Shown: piece by piece, positions 6,431-12,295 of the stretch | How the letters are laid out: each line of letters opens with the position of its first letter | Numbering within the stretch: position 1 is the first letter of the stretch | NCBI GenBank assembly: GCA_026786325.1 | Contig: JAJAYH010000419.1 | Coordinates: 1 to 12,295 of the forward strand | Direction: 5' to 3' | From: Alkalinema sp. CAN_BIN05 | GTDB taxonomy: Bacteria > Cyanobacteriota > Cyanobacteriia > Leptolyngbyales > Leptolyngbyaceae | Length of the DNA stretch: 12,295 bases | The notes under the pieces: model-generated | Told to the model about the DNA's origin: nothing | The model's database searches: none | The model's input: only the letters and a program-made list of their open reading frames with translations | Made by a program: the position numbers and the translations under genes

Positions 6431-6898
6431 ATGGCAAAAGAACAAAATTTGTTGAATGACACATTAAATGACACCTTAGCTGATGATGAGGTCAGTCTTA
6501 TTGTCGATGAAGCTTTGGTTAGTATTGTTGATACTGGATCTCAAGCAGTAGTGGAGCAAGTAGCGAATTATTTTCGGGTATTGGGAGAACCAATGCGTTT
6601 GAAGTTACTTAATGTGCTACGAGACGGGGAGCGCTGTGTTCAGGATTTGGTAGATGAGACCCAAACCAGTCAGGCGAATGTCTCGAAACATTTGAAAGTG
6701 ATGCTGCAAGCCGGAATATTGGCAAAGCGCAGTCAGGGCACCCAAGCATTTTATCGAGTGACGGATGATTTGATTTTTGAGTTGTGTAATTTGGTCTGCG
6801 ATCGGCTTGCTACCCGAATTGAGCAGCAAGCCCAGCATTTTCGGACGTTCAGTTTGGCTAGTAAACCGGAATCCAATATCGAAGAGACTACGGCTTAA
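6431..6898 (+). CDS. ArsR/SmtB-family winged-helix transcriptional regulator
   Basis: The 155-residue protein has an ArsR winged helix at about 40-115: VANYFRVLGEPMRLKLLNVL, the recognition helix TSQANVSKHLKVMLQAGIL and the wing RSQGTQAFYRV. It carries three cysteines. Cys69 (GERCVQDLV) sits where SmtB/ArsR proteins have ELCVxDL, and Cys119 and Cys123 (ELCNLVC) lie in the dimer helix alpha5. The usual SmtB alpha5 zinc set DxH-x10-HxxE is absent. This suggests thiol or persulfide sensing, or soft-metal sensing, rather than SmtB-type zinc binding; that is inference. The first 38 residues are acidic and include LNDTLNDTLADD, encoded by a 12-bp near-repeat (6452-6475). Start ATG 6431 is preferred: the frame stays open to ATG 6344, but the 29 extra residues are not ArsR-like. 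It converges on the YdcF-like gene. Confidence 0.9.
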   Translation: MAKEQNLLNDTLNDTLADDEVSLIVDEALVSIVDTGSQAVVEQVANYFRVLGEPMRLKLLNVLRDGERCVQDLVDETQTSQANVSKHLKVMLQAGILAKRSQGTQAFYRVTDDLIFELCNLVCDRLATRIEQQAQHFRTFSLASKPESNIEETTA

Positions 6899-6934
6899 AA
6901 CTTGATTTTTAGAGCTTACAACTTAGATTTAATC
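6893..6934. repeat. Decayed tandem repeat across two convergent stop codons
   Basis: GCTTAAAACTTGA (from 6893) and GCTTACAACTTAGA (from 6914) are spaced 21 bp apart and each is followed by a T-run. The first copy holds the ArsR-gene stop (TAA 6896-6898) and the second holds the YdcF-gene stop (minus-strand TAA, 6918-6916). About 14 of 21 positions match without gaps, so chance similarity in A/T-rich DNA is possible. Confidence 0.4.
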
Positions 6935-7590
6935 AGCTCTTCTATCGGATCGAGATTTTGTAGAGATTCTGTTGTATACCCAGTTATTAGCCAAACCATT
7001 GCTCGTCCACTGTCGCGTAATGCTTTCAAAATAGGTTCGGGCGATCGGTCAGTCGGGATGGGTACGGTTTTAAAAATAACGCCGCGCTGGGAACCAATAA
7101 TTTCAGCAATCCACTGAGCGCGGCGCATGTGATAGTCAGAGGTGACGAGGTAGACACTGGTGATACCTTGATTTTTGAGATCGTCAACCAACGTCGTAAA
7201 GTTTGTCAGCGTATCTACGGCACGATAATCTAAATGGACGCGCTGACGATCGATTCCAGCTTGATCAAACACCCAATAGCTATATTCCTGTGGACTACCG
7301 GATGACACCCACAGTGGTAAATCTGGATATTTAAGCGCTAAATCGGCAGCGAATTTTTCCCGATCGGGAGAACCTCCTAAGACAAAAATAGCTTGAGGCT
7401 CGGAAAAGTGTGTTGCCAATTGTCGATAACCTACCCAACAACAGGCCGAAATCGCCAATAGTCCGGCCCAAGGTAAACGCACAAGACTACAACGCTTAGA
7501 CCGTTTAGGCTCAGAACGTCGTGATGGTGACGAGATGTTCTTATCAAAGCGTTGTCTTGGTTTCAGTAGACGCTGGTACGGACGAGACAT
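6916..7590 (-). CDS. YdcF/SanA-type DUF218 membrane protein
   Basis: The 224-residue protein has a very basic N-terminus (1-36, many Arg/Lys) and one membrane helix (about 37-55). A DUF218 domain (about 65-210) follows. Domain marks are AIFVLGG at 67-73, a Ser/Gly loop VSSGSP at 95-100, VDTLTNF at 125-131 and the hallmark VTSDYHMRRA at 149-158. The positive-inside rule places the domain on the far side of the inner membrane. The family includes E. coli YdcF, SanA and ElyC, linked to cell-envelope integrity, with no settled biochemical activity; YdcF binds S-adenosylmethionine. It lies 27 bp after the TPR gene on the same strand, probably one transcript. Start is ATG 7590; no Shine-Dalgarno is visible. 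Confidence 0.88.
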   Translation of the reverse strand: MSRPYQRLLKPRQRFDKNISSPSRRSEPKRSKRCSLVRLPWAGLLAISACCWVGYRQLATHFSEPQAIFVLGGSPDREKFAADLALKYPDLPLWVSSGSPQEYSYWVFDQAGIDRQRVHLDYRAVDTLTNFTTLVDDLKNQGITSVYLVTSDYHMRRAQWIAEIIGSQRGVIFKTVPIPTDRSPEPILKALRDSGRAMVWLITGYTTESLQNLDPIEELIKSKL

Positions 7591-7599
7591 ATGACCAGG

Positions 7600-7627
7600 G
7601 ATTTTAACGCTGTGATTTTAACGCTGT
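7600..7627. repeat. Perfect 14-bp tandem duplication over the TPR-gene stop codon
   Basis: GATTTTAACGCTGT occurs at 7600-7613 and again at 7614-7627 with no mismatch. On the minus strand the first-read copy carries the end of the TPR gene (CAG CGT TAA). The second copy repeats that stop in the 27-bp gap before the YdcF-like gene. Confidence 0.95.
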
Positions 7628-8526
7628 AATGGGGCTTGGGCTTCTGTTGCTTTTGCGGTGACGATCGCGGTACGAATTCGAGGCTGTTCTAGAAATTGAG
7701 CCGCGTCCGCTAGGAGAATTTTACCCCAGAGATTATCTTGCAAAAATTTTAGATTTCCATAACGGCTGTCTAATTGGATGGCGGATTCACCTAATTTTAG
7801 TCCCTCCTCTTGATTGCCTTGCTTATAAAGGGCAACAGCTAAGGCTAGCTTGGGTTCTGAGGCTTTACTATCGGTCTTAATTGAGACATTCCATAGACCG
7901 ATCGCTTCTTTGACATTTCCCGACTCATAGCGAATCAAGGCGATATTATTGAGCGGGAACCAGAATTTTTCATCCAGCTTATTGGATTCGGTATATCGTG
8001 CGACGGCTTCATCGGTTTTACCCAGCATGAAGTAGGCATTACCTAGATCAAAAAGGGCTGGAGGCATCGCTTTTACAGCGGGTTTGAGCTTCGGGTCGCT
8101 CTTGAGAATTTTGATGCCGGACTGAAGCGCATCGACGGACTTAGCATACTCTTTCTTTTGGAAGTAGGCATTGCCGAGACGCAATAAGATAGCGGGTTCC
8201 TTCGGATCTAGAACTTGGGCTTTTTTGAGCGCGACGATGCTTTTGTCGGCTTGATTGTCCGCCAGATATAAACCACCCAGAACAGACCAGGCATCCGGGT
8301 TCTGAGGGATAAGCTGGGTGGCGAGTTTGGCGCGGGTGATGGCCAAGTCTACCTGTTGAAGCTGAGCGAGTTGAAGGGATTCACCCAGTAAATCACGGCC
8401 CTCTTTTACCAGACTGTTGCTGTCAAAGTCGGGTAGGCGCGGCAAAAACTGAGCGATCGCAGGTTGTCGAACAATGCCTGAGTTCAGAAGAAGTATGGTA
8501 CCGAGAAGCGCAATCCGTTTATACAC
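7618..8526 (-). CDS. Secreted tetratricopeptide (TPR) repeat protein
   Basis: The 302-residue protein begins with a signal peptide (MYKRIALLGTILLLNSG, cut probably after AIA at 25), so it should act in the periplasm or thylakoid lumen. From about 45 to 270 it is made of roughly six TPR-like helix pairs, for example NPDAWSVLGGLYLADNQADKSIVALKKAQVLDP (77-108), PAILLRLGNAYFQKKEYAKSVDAL (111-134) and ALFDLGNAYFMLGKTDEAVARY (157-178). TPRs are protein-binding scaffolds; no catalytic domain is seen, and the partner is unknown. Codon 1 is GTG (8526-8524). It has no good Shine-Dalgarno, but the signal peptide fits it. It is the first gene of a likely two-gene unit with the YdcF-like gene, and it is divergent from thyX. 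Confidence 0.87.
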   Translation of the reverse strand: MYKRIALLGTILLLNSGIVRQPAIAQFLPRLPDFDSNSLVKEGRDLLGESLQLAQLQQVDLAITRAKLATQLIPQNPDAWSVLGGLYLADNQADKSIVALKKAQVLDPKEPAILLRLGNAYFQKKEYAKSVDALQSGIKILKSDPKLKPAVKAMPPALFDLGNAYFMLGKTDEAVARYTESNKLDEKFWFPLNNIALIRYESGNVKEAIGLWNVSIKTDSKASEPKLALAVALYKQGNQEEGLKLGESAIQLDSRYGNLKFLQDNLWGKILLADAAQFLEQPRIRTAIVTAKATEAQAPLQR

Positions 8527-8826
8527 AGGAGTCTCTAGAAAAATTTAAAGGTCGGGACTGGATGCTAAGAAATGCTTACTTTCAACAGGTTTTAACATAA
8601 AGCGTTGACGCATTGCTCAAGCTCTTGATAGCTGGTGAAATAAGTTGCCCTTATTCTAGACTGATTTTTTCACTTCTTATAAATGTCGTCGCTATTTTTT
8701 GAGCGATCGTCTAGGGCATTGGATAAAATCTCAGATTAAGTACGGTAATTTAGGTGCGGCAATGGATCCTAAATTCAACTATTGTAAGGACGATTACTGA
8801 AACTTTTGCGAATTTTCGTCAACGCC
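8527..8826. other. 300-bp divergent intergenic region between the TPR gene and thyX
   Basis: No gene, tRNA or terminator is seen here. It must hold the promoters of both divergent genes, but no -35/-10 pair stands out; TATAAA at 8678-8683 is the best -10-like word. GTAAGGA at 8784-8790 looks like a ribosome binding site. It lies 36 nt before the thyX ATG and only 6 nt before an in-frame CTG at 8797. Confidence 0.6.
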
Positions 8827-9552
8827 ATGGATCCTCTCTTTAAGGTCGAAGTCCTTTCCCAAACCCCGAACCCGCAGCAGACTATCTATGCTGGGATGCA
8901 TCAAGACTACGCCGAAGCGTTTGTCTGGGACGATCGGGCCAGCTTCCCGGATGAGGACAAAGCGGGCGATCTGGTCATCCGCAATCTCTTGGGCGGCAAT
9001 CGAGGCCACTTCGGTCCCTTAGAACATCCCCAAATCGTTCTCAACTGCGGCTGGTTTCCCCACAGCACCATGCAGCAGATTAGAACTCATCGGGTCGGAA
9101 TCAGCTTCGACGTACAATCTTTTCGTTATACAGGGAAAAAGATTTTAGAGGCGGCAGACGGAACAAAAGGTATTGAAGAGGTCTTCTATCTGCGGCCTTT
9201 GGGAGCCTATACCGATCGTCAAGGCAAGCGTTACGAATATACCGAAGTTCTTCGCAATGAAGATCTCGCTTGGTGTCTAGAGGGCGCAAAACTCTATGCG
9301 AAACGGATTAGCCAAGGCTTCAGCGAAGAACATGCGCGTAGTTTGATTGCCTTTGATGTGCGGCAACACTGGGTCATGTCAGCCAATGTCCGATCGCTCA
9401 TGCACCTGATGGATTTGCGGGCCAAGGACGATGCCCAATTGGAATGCCAGCAGTTGTGTGACTTGATCTTTCCGCATTTTGAGGCTTGGGTTCCGTCGAT
9501 CGCTGCTTGGTACAAAAAAAATCGTTGGGGGAAAGCGCGTCTATCTCCTTAA
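8827..9552 (+). CDS. thyX: Flavin-dependent thymidylate synthase (ThyX)
   Basis: The 241-residue protein converts dUMP to dTMP using methylene-tetrahydrofolate, FAD and NADPH. The ThyX signature is present in a variant form: IRTHRVGISFDVQSFRY (85-101) has Thr instead of the first Arg of RHRx7S and eight instead of seven residues before the Ser. NVRSLMHLMDLRAKDDAQLE near 195-214 is the expected dUMP/FAD-binding C-terminal segment. I start at ATG 8827, which gives the N-terminus MDPLFKVEVLSQTPNPQQ. The frame is open to TTG 8806 and further to a CTG at 8797, so the start is not fully settled. No thyA is seen in this window. The stop codon begins a tandem duplication. Confidence 0.93.
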   Translation: MDPLFKVEVLSQTPNPQQTIYAGMHQDYAEAFVWDDRASFPDEDKAGDLVIRNLLGGNRGHFGPLEHPQIVLNCGWFPHSTMQQIRTHRVGISFDVQSFRYTGKKILEAADGTKGIEEVFYLRPLGAYTDRQGKRYEYTEVLRNEDLAWCLEGAKLYAKRISQGFSEEHARSLIAFDVRQHWVMSANVRSLMHLMDLRAKDDAQLECQQLCDLIFPHFEAWVPSIAAWYKKNRWGKARLSP

Positions 9553-9576
9553 ATTAGGTAGAAAAATTAGATAGAA
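9551..9576. repeat. 13-bp tandem duplication starting in the thyX stop codon
   Basis: AAATTAGGTAGAA (9551-9563) is followed directly by AAATTAGATAGAA (9564-9576), 12 of 13 bases equal. The first two bases are the last two of the thyX TAA. The sequence is A/T-rich, so it is weaker evidence than the perfect copies elsewhere. Confidence 0.75.
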
Positions 9577-9635
9577 TTTTCTCTGAATCATGTCTAAACT
9601 TGTTGGCGACTAGAACTTAATCGGTGTGAGGAATC

Positions 9636-10352
9636 ATGAGTATTGGCGATTTATTTAGCAAGGGCGGGGTTACGATCTGGCCTTTGTTGCTCTTGTCGAT
9701 TTTGACGGTGACGGTTATTTTTGAACGATCGCGCTTTTGGTTCAATGTTTTAAACAAAGAAAAGGAAATCGTTAATCGTATTCTCGATGCAACCCGTCGA
9801 GACTGGGACATGGCCGCCGAAATTGCCCGACAAGCCTACGATCAGCCCGCCGGACGTTTTTTGCTCCAAGCCCTTCAGCTTCAATCGCCCGATCCGGATT
9901 TATTACGGCTGGCCCTTGAGTCTAGTGCCGATGATGAAATTGCAGGAATGCGACGTGGCGACAAGATTCTAGAAGCCGTTATTGCGATGGCTCCATTGCT
10001 GGGATTACTGGGAACCGTGCTCGGCTTAATTCGGACCCTAGGCGCGATTACATTTACGGCTCTTGGAACGGAGGCTGGTAAGGATGCTGCAGGTGGTATT
10101 GGTGAATCGTTGATCAGTACGGCGGCTGGAATTATTGTGGCGTTGTTTGCCCTGAGTTTTTATCGAATCTTTCAAGGATTGGTATTCAATCAGGCGAAAG
10201 TGTTCAGACGTGCTGGGAATGAAGTGGAATTGCTTTACCGTCAAAAGTGGCAGTACGAAAAAAATGACGATCGGGCTAACGATCGGAATGTTCCCAGTCT
10301 CGATCGCTACGAATCCAGTTCGGATGATAAAAAAACTGACCTTCTAACTTGA
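9636..10352 (+). CDS. MotA/TolQ/ExbB-family proton channel protein (ExbB-like)
   Basis: The 238-residue inner-membrane protein has three membrane helices at about 12-29, 113-134 and 156-178. A cytoplasmic region lies between helices 1 and 2, as in ExbB/TolQ. Family motifs are MAPLLGLLGTVLGLI (118-132) and GIGESLISTAAGIIVAL (154-170). With ExbD it would form a proton-motive-force-driven motor that energises outer-membrane uptake (TonB) or envelope work; no tonB or tolA is nearby. The ATG has GAGGAA just upstream (9628-9633). The last 30 residues are a charged, Asp/Arg-rich cytoplasmic tail (DDR, NDR, LDR) encoded by DNA with three CGATCG words in 39 bp (10268-10306). The stop codon lies within a 15-bp tandem duplication. 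The ExbD-like gene starts 29 bp later. Confidence 0.92.
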   Translation: MSIGDLFSKGGVTIWPLLLLSILTVTVIFERSRFWFNVLNKEKEIVNRILDATRRDWDMAAEIARQAYDQPAGRFLLQALQLQSPDPDLLRLALESSADDEIAGMRRGDKILEAVIAMAPLLGLLGTVLGLIRTLGAITFTALGTEAGKDAAGGIGESLISTAAGIIVALFALSFYRIFQGLVFNQAKVFRRAGNEVELLYRQKWQYEKNDDRANDRNVPSLDRYESSSDDKKTDLLT

Positions 10353-10373
10353 TTTGAACTAACTTGATTTGAG
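10344..10373. repeat. 15-bp tandem duplication over the ExbB-like stop codon
   Basis: CTAACTTGATTTGAA (10344-10358) is followed directly by CTAACTTGATTTGAG (10359-10373), 14 of 15 identical. The first copy contains the stop TGA 10350-10352. The second fills half of the 29-bp gap to the next gene. Confidence 0.93.
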
Positions 10374-10381
10374 CGATTCCC

Positions 10382-11149
10382 ATGAAAATCAATCTTGACA
10401 ATGCCACCGACGACGGCCAGATTCAGATTTTGCCGTTGATTGATGTGATTTTTTGTATTCTGACGTTCTTCATTCTGGCCGTGGTGCAAACGGAGCGCCC
10501 CCAAGCCGTGAATGTTGATTTGCCCCAAGCCAAAACCGGAACCGTTCAAGCCCCCGATCGGTTGATTATCACTCTGAGACCGGGCGGTCAGCTTTTAGTG
10601 GGACAAGAAGAGGTGGCCGATCGGACCGCACTAATGGATCGGGCCAAAACCTATCTGGTCCAACGTCCTGATGGATTGCTGGTTTTAAATGCGTCCCAGA
10701 CGGCCATGTACAGCGATGTGATTGGGGTGTTGGACTCTCTGCGAGAAGTGGGGGGTGTGCGTCGAGTGGCTCTCGCAACGACACCAAAAATTGAAACGAC
10801 TCCCCCGCCAAATCCCTACTTGACTAATCCCAATTCAAATCCTTATGGCACCCCTGGCGGATTTCCAGGTTCTTCAAATCCTAGTGGCTTACCCAATTAT
10901 GGATCGCCCGGTTCAAGTCCACTTCTCTACCCAGATAATAATTTAGGCATTCCGGGAGCGTTTCCCAATGGTCCAGGATCAACGCCTAACCCAACTATTC
11001 CTAACTCTGGAAATCCTAATCTTGTAATCCCAAATACAGGAACCCCGCCTCTTCCCAATACTGGATCTGGAGCGCAAGATTTTAAGACTAATAAACAGAC
11101 GATTCCACTAACTCCTAATAATTCTCAAAATCTTCAGCCTGGGAGATAA
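10382..11149 (+). CDS. ExbD/TolR-family protein with a long Pro/Asn/Gly-rich C-terminal tail
   Basis: The 255-residue protein is nearly twice the usual ExbD length. Residues 1-135 are a normal ExbD/TolR. They comprise a short cytoplasmic start, one membrane helix (about 17-36) with the proton-relay Asp21 in LPLIDVIFCILTFF, and a periplasmic domain (VNVDLPQAKTG, ALMDRAKTYL, SDVIGVLDSLREVGGVRRVAL). From about 139 to the end comes a low-complexity region rich in Pro, Asn, Gly, Ser and Thr. It contains repeated IPNSG, IPNTG and LPNTG (206-228) and should extend into the periplasm. Such a tail could act as a spacer or wall-contact segment; no function is known to me. It lacks a TonB C-terminal domain. 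It probably forms an operon with the ExbB-like gene before it (29 bp) and the membrane protein after it (30 bp). Confidence 0.9.
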   Translation: MKINLDNATDDGQIQILPLIDVIFCILTFFILAVVQTERPQAVNVDLPQAKTGTVQAPDRLIITLRPGGQLLVGQEEVADRTALMDRAKTYLVQRPDGLLVLNASQTAMYSDVIGVLDSLREVGGVRRVALATTPKIETTPPPNPYLTNPNSNPYGTPGGFPGSSNPSGLPNYGSPGSSPLLYPDNNLGIPGAFPNGPGSTPNPTIPNSGNPNLVIPNTGTPPLPNTGSGAQDFKTNKQTIPLTPNNSQNLQPGR

Positions 11150-11179
11150 TGTCACTTGTTTACCTAGGAGTTACTAATC

Positions 11180-11653
11180 ATGGATTTAATGTTGAACAAT
11201 CAGATCTTGACCTTACTTTTGTCGGATCACCCGATCGCACTCTTGGCCCAAGCAGGCGCAAGGGTCGGTACAAGAGCGGTACAAAAGGCTCCCGTCAAGT
11301 CAACCAACTGGATTTTGGCTGCATTATTTACCCTTGCCGTCACAGCAGTTGCTTTTTATCTACTGTCTCTAGTTTTTCCCTTCATCGAAATCGACAGTCC
11401 GGTGACCGCTATTGTCTGCGCCTTGGTGTTTGGTGCAATTAACATTTTTACCCAGCGAGTTGAAGACCTTTTCAACATGACGTGGATTTTGGCCCCGATC
11501 TCTCTCCTAATAAATATGGCTGCGTTCTGGATAACAGACGTTGCGATCCCAGGCTTCCGAATTACGAATGGCCTTGTTGGTATTTTGGTTGGGTCCGTAT
11601 CCCTGACCATTCTGCAATTCTTGATCAAATACTTAATCGGCGTAATTTTCTAA
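11180..11653 (+). CDS. Small membrane protein of the phage-holin-4 / DUF360 family
   Basis: The 157-residue protein has four predicted membrane helices, at about 44-66, 73-90, 98-118 and 130-156. ALVFGAINIFTQ, INMAAFWITDVAIPGFRI and GILVGSVSLTILQFLIKYLI match the pattern of the widespread bacterial 'phage holin family' (mycobacterial phage holin superfamily IV, DUF360). These are chromosomal proteins of unknown role in most bacteria; the name does not imply a prophage here. The first 40 residues are a hydrophilic to mildly hydrophobic extension. ATG 11180 has AGGAG at 11166-11170, 9 nt upstream, which fixes the start. It follows the ExbD-like gene by 30 bp, so co-transcription is likely. No terminator is visible before groEL. 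Confidence 0.8.
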   Translation: MDLMLNNQILTLLLSDHPIALLAQAGARVGTRAVQKAPVKSTNWILAALFTLAVTAVAFYLLSLVFPFIEIDSPVTAIVCALVFGAINIFTQRVEDLFNMTWILAPISLLINMAAFWITDVAIPGFRITNGLVGILVGSVSLTILQFLIKYLIGVIF

Positions 11654-11710
11654 GATTGCCCAAGCGACCTTTTCTCAAGTATCAATACGGTTTTCCGACC
11701 CTGAACTTTT

Positions 11711-11737
11711 TTAGCACTCCCTAACCGAGAGTGCTAA
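11711..11737. promoter_or_regulatory. CIRCE element (HrcA operator) of groEL
   Basis: TTAGCACTC (11711-11719) and GAGTGCTAA (11729-11737) are exact inverted copies with a 9-bp spacer, the canonical CIRCE. HrcA binds this site and represses chaperonin genes until heat shock. It lies 51 bp before the groEL start. Confidence 0.98.
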
Positions 11738-11788
11738 AGTTTTATTCAGAATATTTGTAATTGTTGGATTATCCCTCAAGGAATCTCT

Positions 11789-12295
11789 ATGCCTAAGATC
11801 GTTGTTTTTAATGAAGATGCTCGTCAAGCACTCGAACGTGGTGTTAATGCTCTTGCTGATGCCGTGAAGGTCACGCTCGGTCCTAGAGGTCGCAACGTCT
11901 TGCTTGAGAAGAAGTATGGCTCTCCTCAGATTGTGAACGATGGCGTAACGATCGCAAAAGAAATTGAACTCCCAGATCCCCTTGAGAATGCAGGCGCGTC
12001 CCTGATTCGTGAAGTGGCATCTAAGACTAACGATGTTGCAGGCGACGGCACCACAACCGCTACTGTGTTAGCCCAAGCCATCATCCGCGAAGGCATGAAG
12101 AATGTCGCCGCTGGATCCAATCCGATCGCCCTTAAACGCGGAATCGAGAAAGCCGTTGCGAAATTAGTAGAAGAAATCGCCGCGATCGCGAAACCAGTCG
12201 AAGGAAATTCGATCGCTCAAGTCGCGACTATTTCTGCCGGAAACGACGAAGAAATTGGCGGCATGATTGCTCAAGCCATGGCCAAAGTTGGTGAA
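11789..12295 (+). CDS. groL: Chaperonin GroEL (60 kDa), N-terminal part
   Basis: The frame is open from ATG 11789 to the right edge, giving 169 residues of an expected 540 or so. Conserved equatorial-domain motifs are present: RGVNALADAVKVTLGPRGRNV (residues 17-37) and NDGVTIAKEI with Asp51. VAGDGTTTATVL has Asp86, the residue needed for ATP hydrolysis (Asp87 in E. coli). GroEL rings fold proteins with ATP. AAGGA at 11778-11782, 6 nt before the ATG, supports the start. No groES precedes it, and the CIRCE acts directly on this gene. Cyanobacteria usually have a groES-groEL1 operon and a separate groEL2. The missing groES favours the solitary groEL2 type, though sequence alone does not settle it. 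Confidence 0.97.
   Translation, partial: MPKIVVFNEDARQALERGVNALADAVKVTLGPRGRNVLLEKKYGSPQIVNDGVTIAKEIELPDPLENAGASLIREVASKTNDVAGDGTTTATVLAQAIIREGMKNVAAGSNPIALKRGIEKAVAKLVEEIAAIAKPVEGNSIAQVATISAGNDEEIGGMIAQAMAKVGE

Noticed and set aside
11051..11065. LPNTG in the ExbD-like tail as a sortase sorting signal.
   Set aside because: No hydrophobic segment and basic tail follow it; it is one of several similar PN(S/T)G repeats in a low-complexity region.
11180..11653. Phage-holin name taken as evidence of a prophage.
   Set aside because: No other phage genes are present; chromosomal members of this family are common and the neighbours are housekeeping genes.

Overview
The window is chromosomal DNA from a cyanobacterium. 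The evidence is six perfect copies of the HIP1 octamer GCGATCGC with many CGATCG cores, a thylakoid-lumen-type cyclophilin (TLP40/CYP38-like), the efp-accB gene pair, a ThyX-type thymidylate synthase, and a groEL preceded directly by a CIRCE element with no groES. The genus cannot be fixed from the sequence. Nearly everything is core metabolism or housekeeping. There is no prophage, insertion sequence, CRISPR array, tRNA or rRNA.

Layout: (1) 1-2084, plus strand: the 3' end of accA, a short-chain dehydrogenase, and folE, closed by a hairpin terminator. (2) 2098-4936, minus strand: a cyclophilin-type peptidyl-prolyl isomerase, then a response regulator-GGDEF gene broken by a frameshift, then a KDPG/KHG aldolase 28 bp further on. 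(3) 5067-6307, plus strand: efp and accB, separated by a strong hairpin and closed by a terminator. (4) 6431-6898, plus strand: an ArsR-family regulator with three cysteines. It converges on (5) 6916-8526, minus strand: a TPR lipoprotein-like or secreted protein followed by a DUF218/YdcF membrane protein. (6) 8827-11653, plus strand: thyX, then a compact ExbB/ExbD pair and a small four-helix membrane protein. (7) 11711-12295: CIRCE and the start of groEL.

Functionally, accA and accB supply two acetyl-CoA carboxylase subunits for fatty-acid synthesis. folE starts pterin/folate synthesis, whose methylene-tetrahydrofolate product feeds ThyX. The aldolase belongs to the Entner-Doudoroff or hydroxyproline-type pathways. 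ExbB/ExbD form a proton-driven inner-membrane motor, and the cyclophilin, EF-P and GroEL assist protein synthesis and folding.

The least ordinary signal is structural. Four genes (aldolase, TPR, thyX, exbB-like) have a short tandem duplication of 11-15 bp starting at or across the stop codon. A 17-bp copy follows the accB terminator, and a decayed one lies between two convergent stop codons. Other points of interest are the frameshifted diguanylate cyclase, the cysteine-bearing ArsR protein with a perfect dyad upstream, and the 117-residue Pro/Asn/Gly-rich tail of the ExbD-like protein. I found no convincing new multi-gene system.
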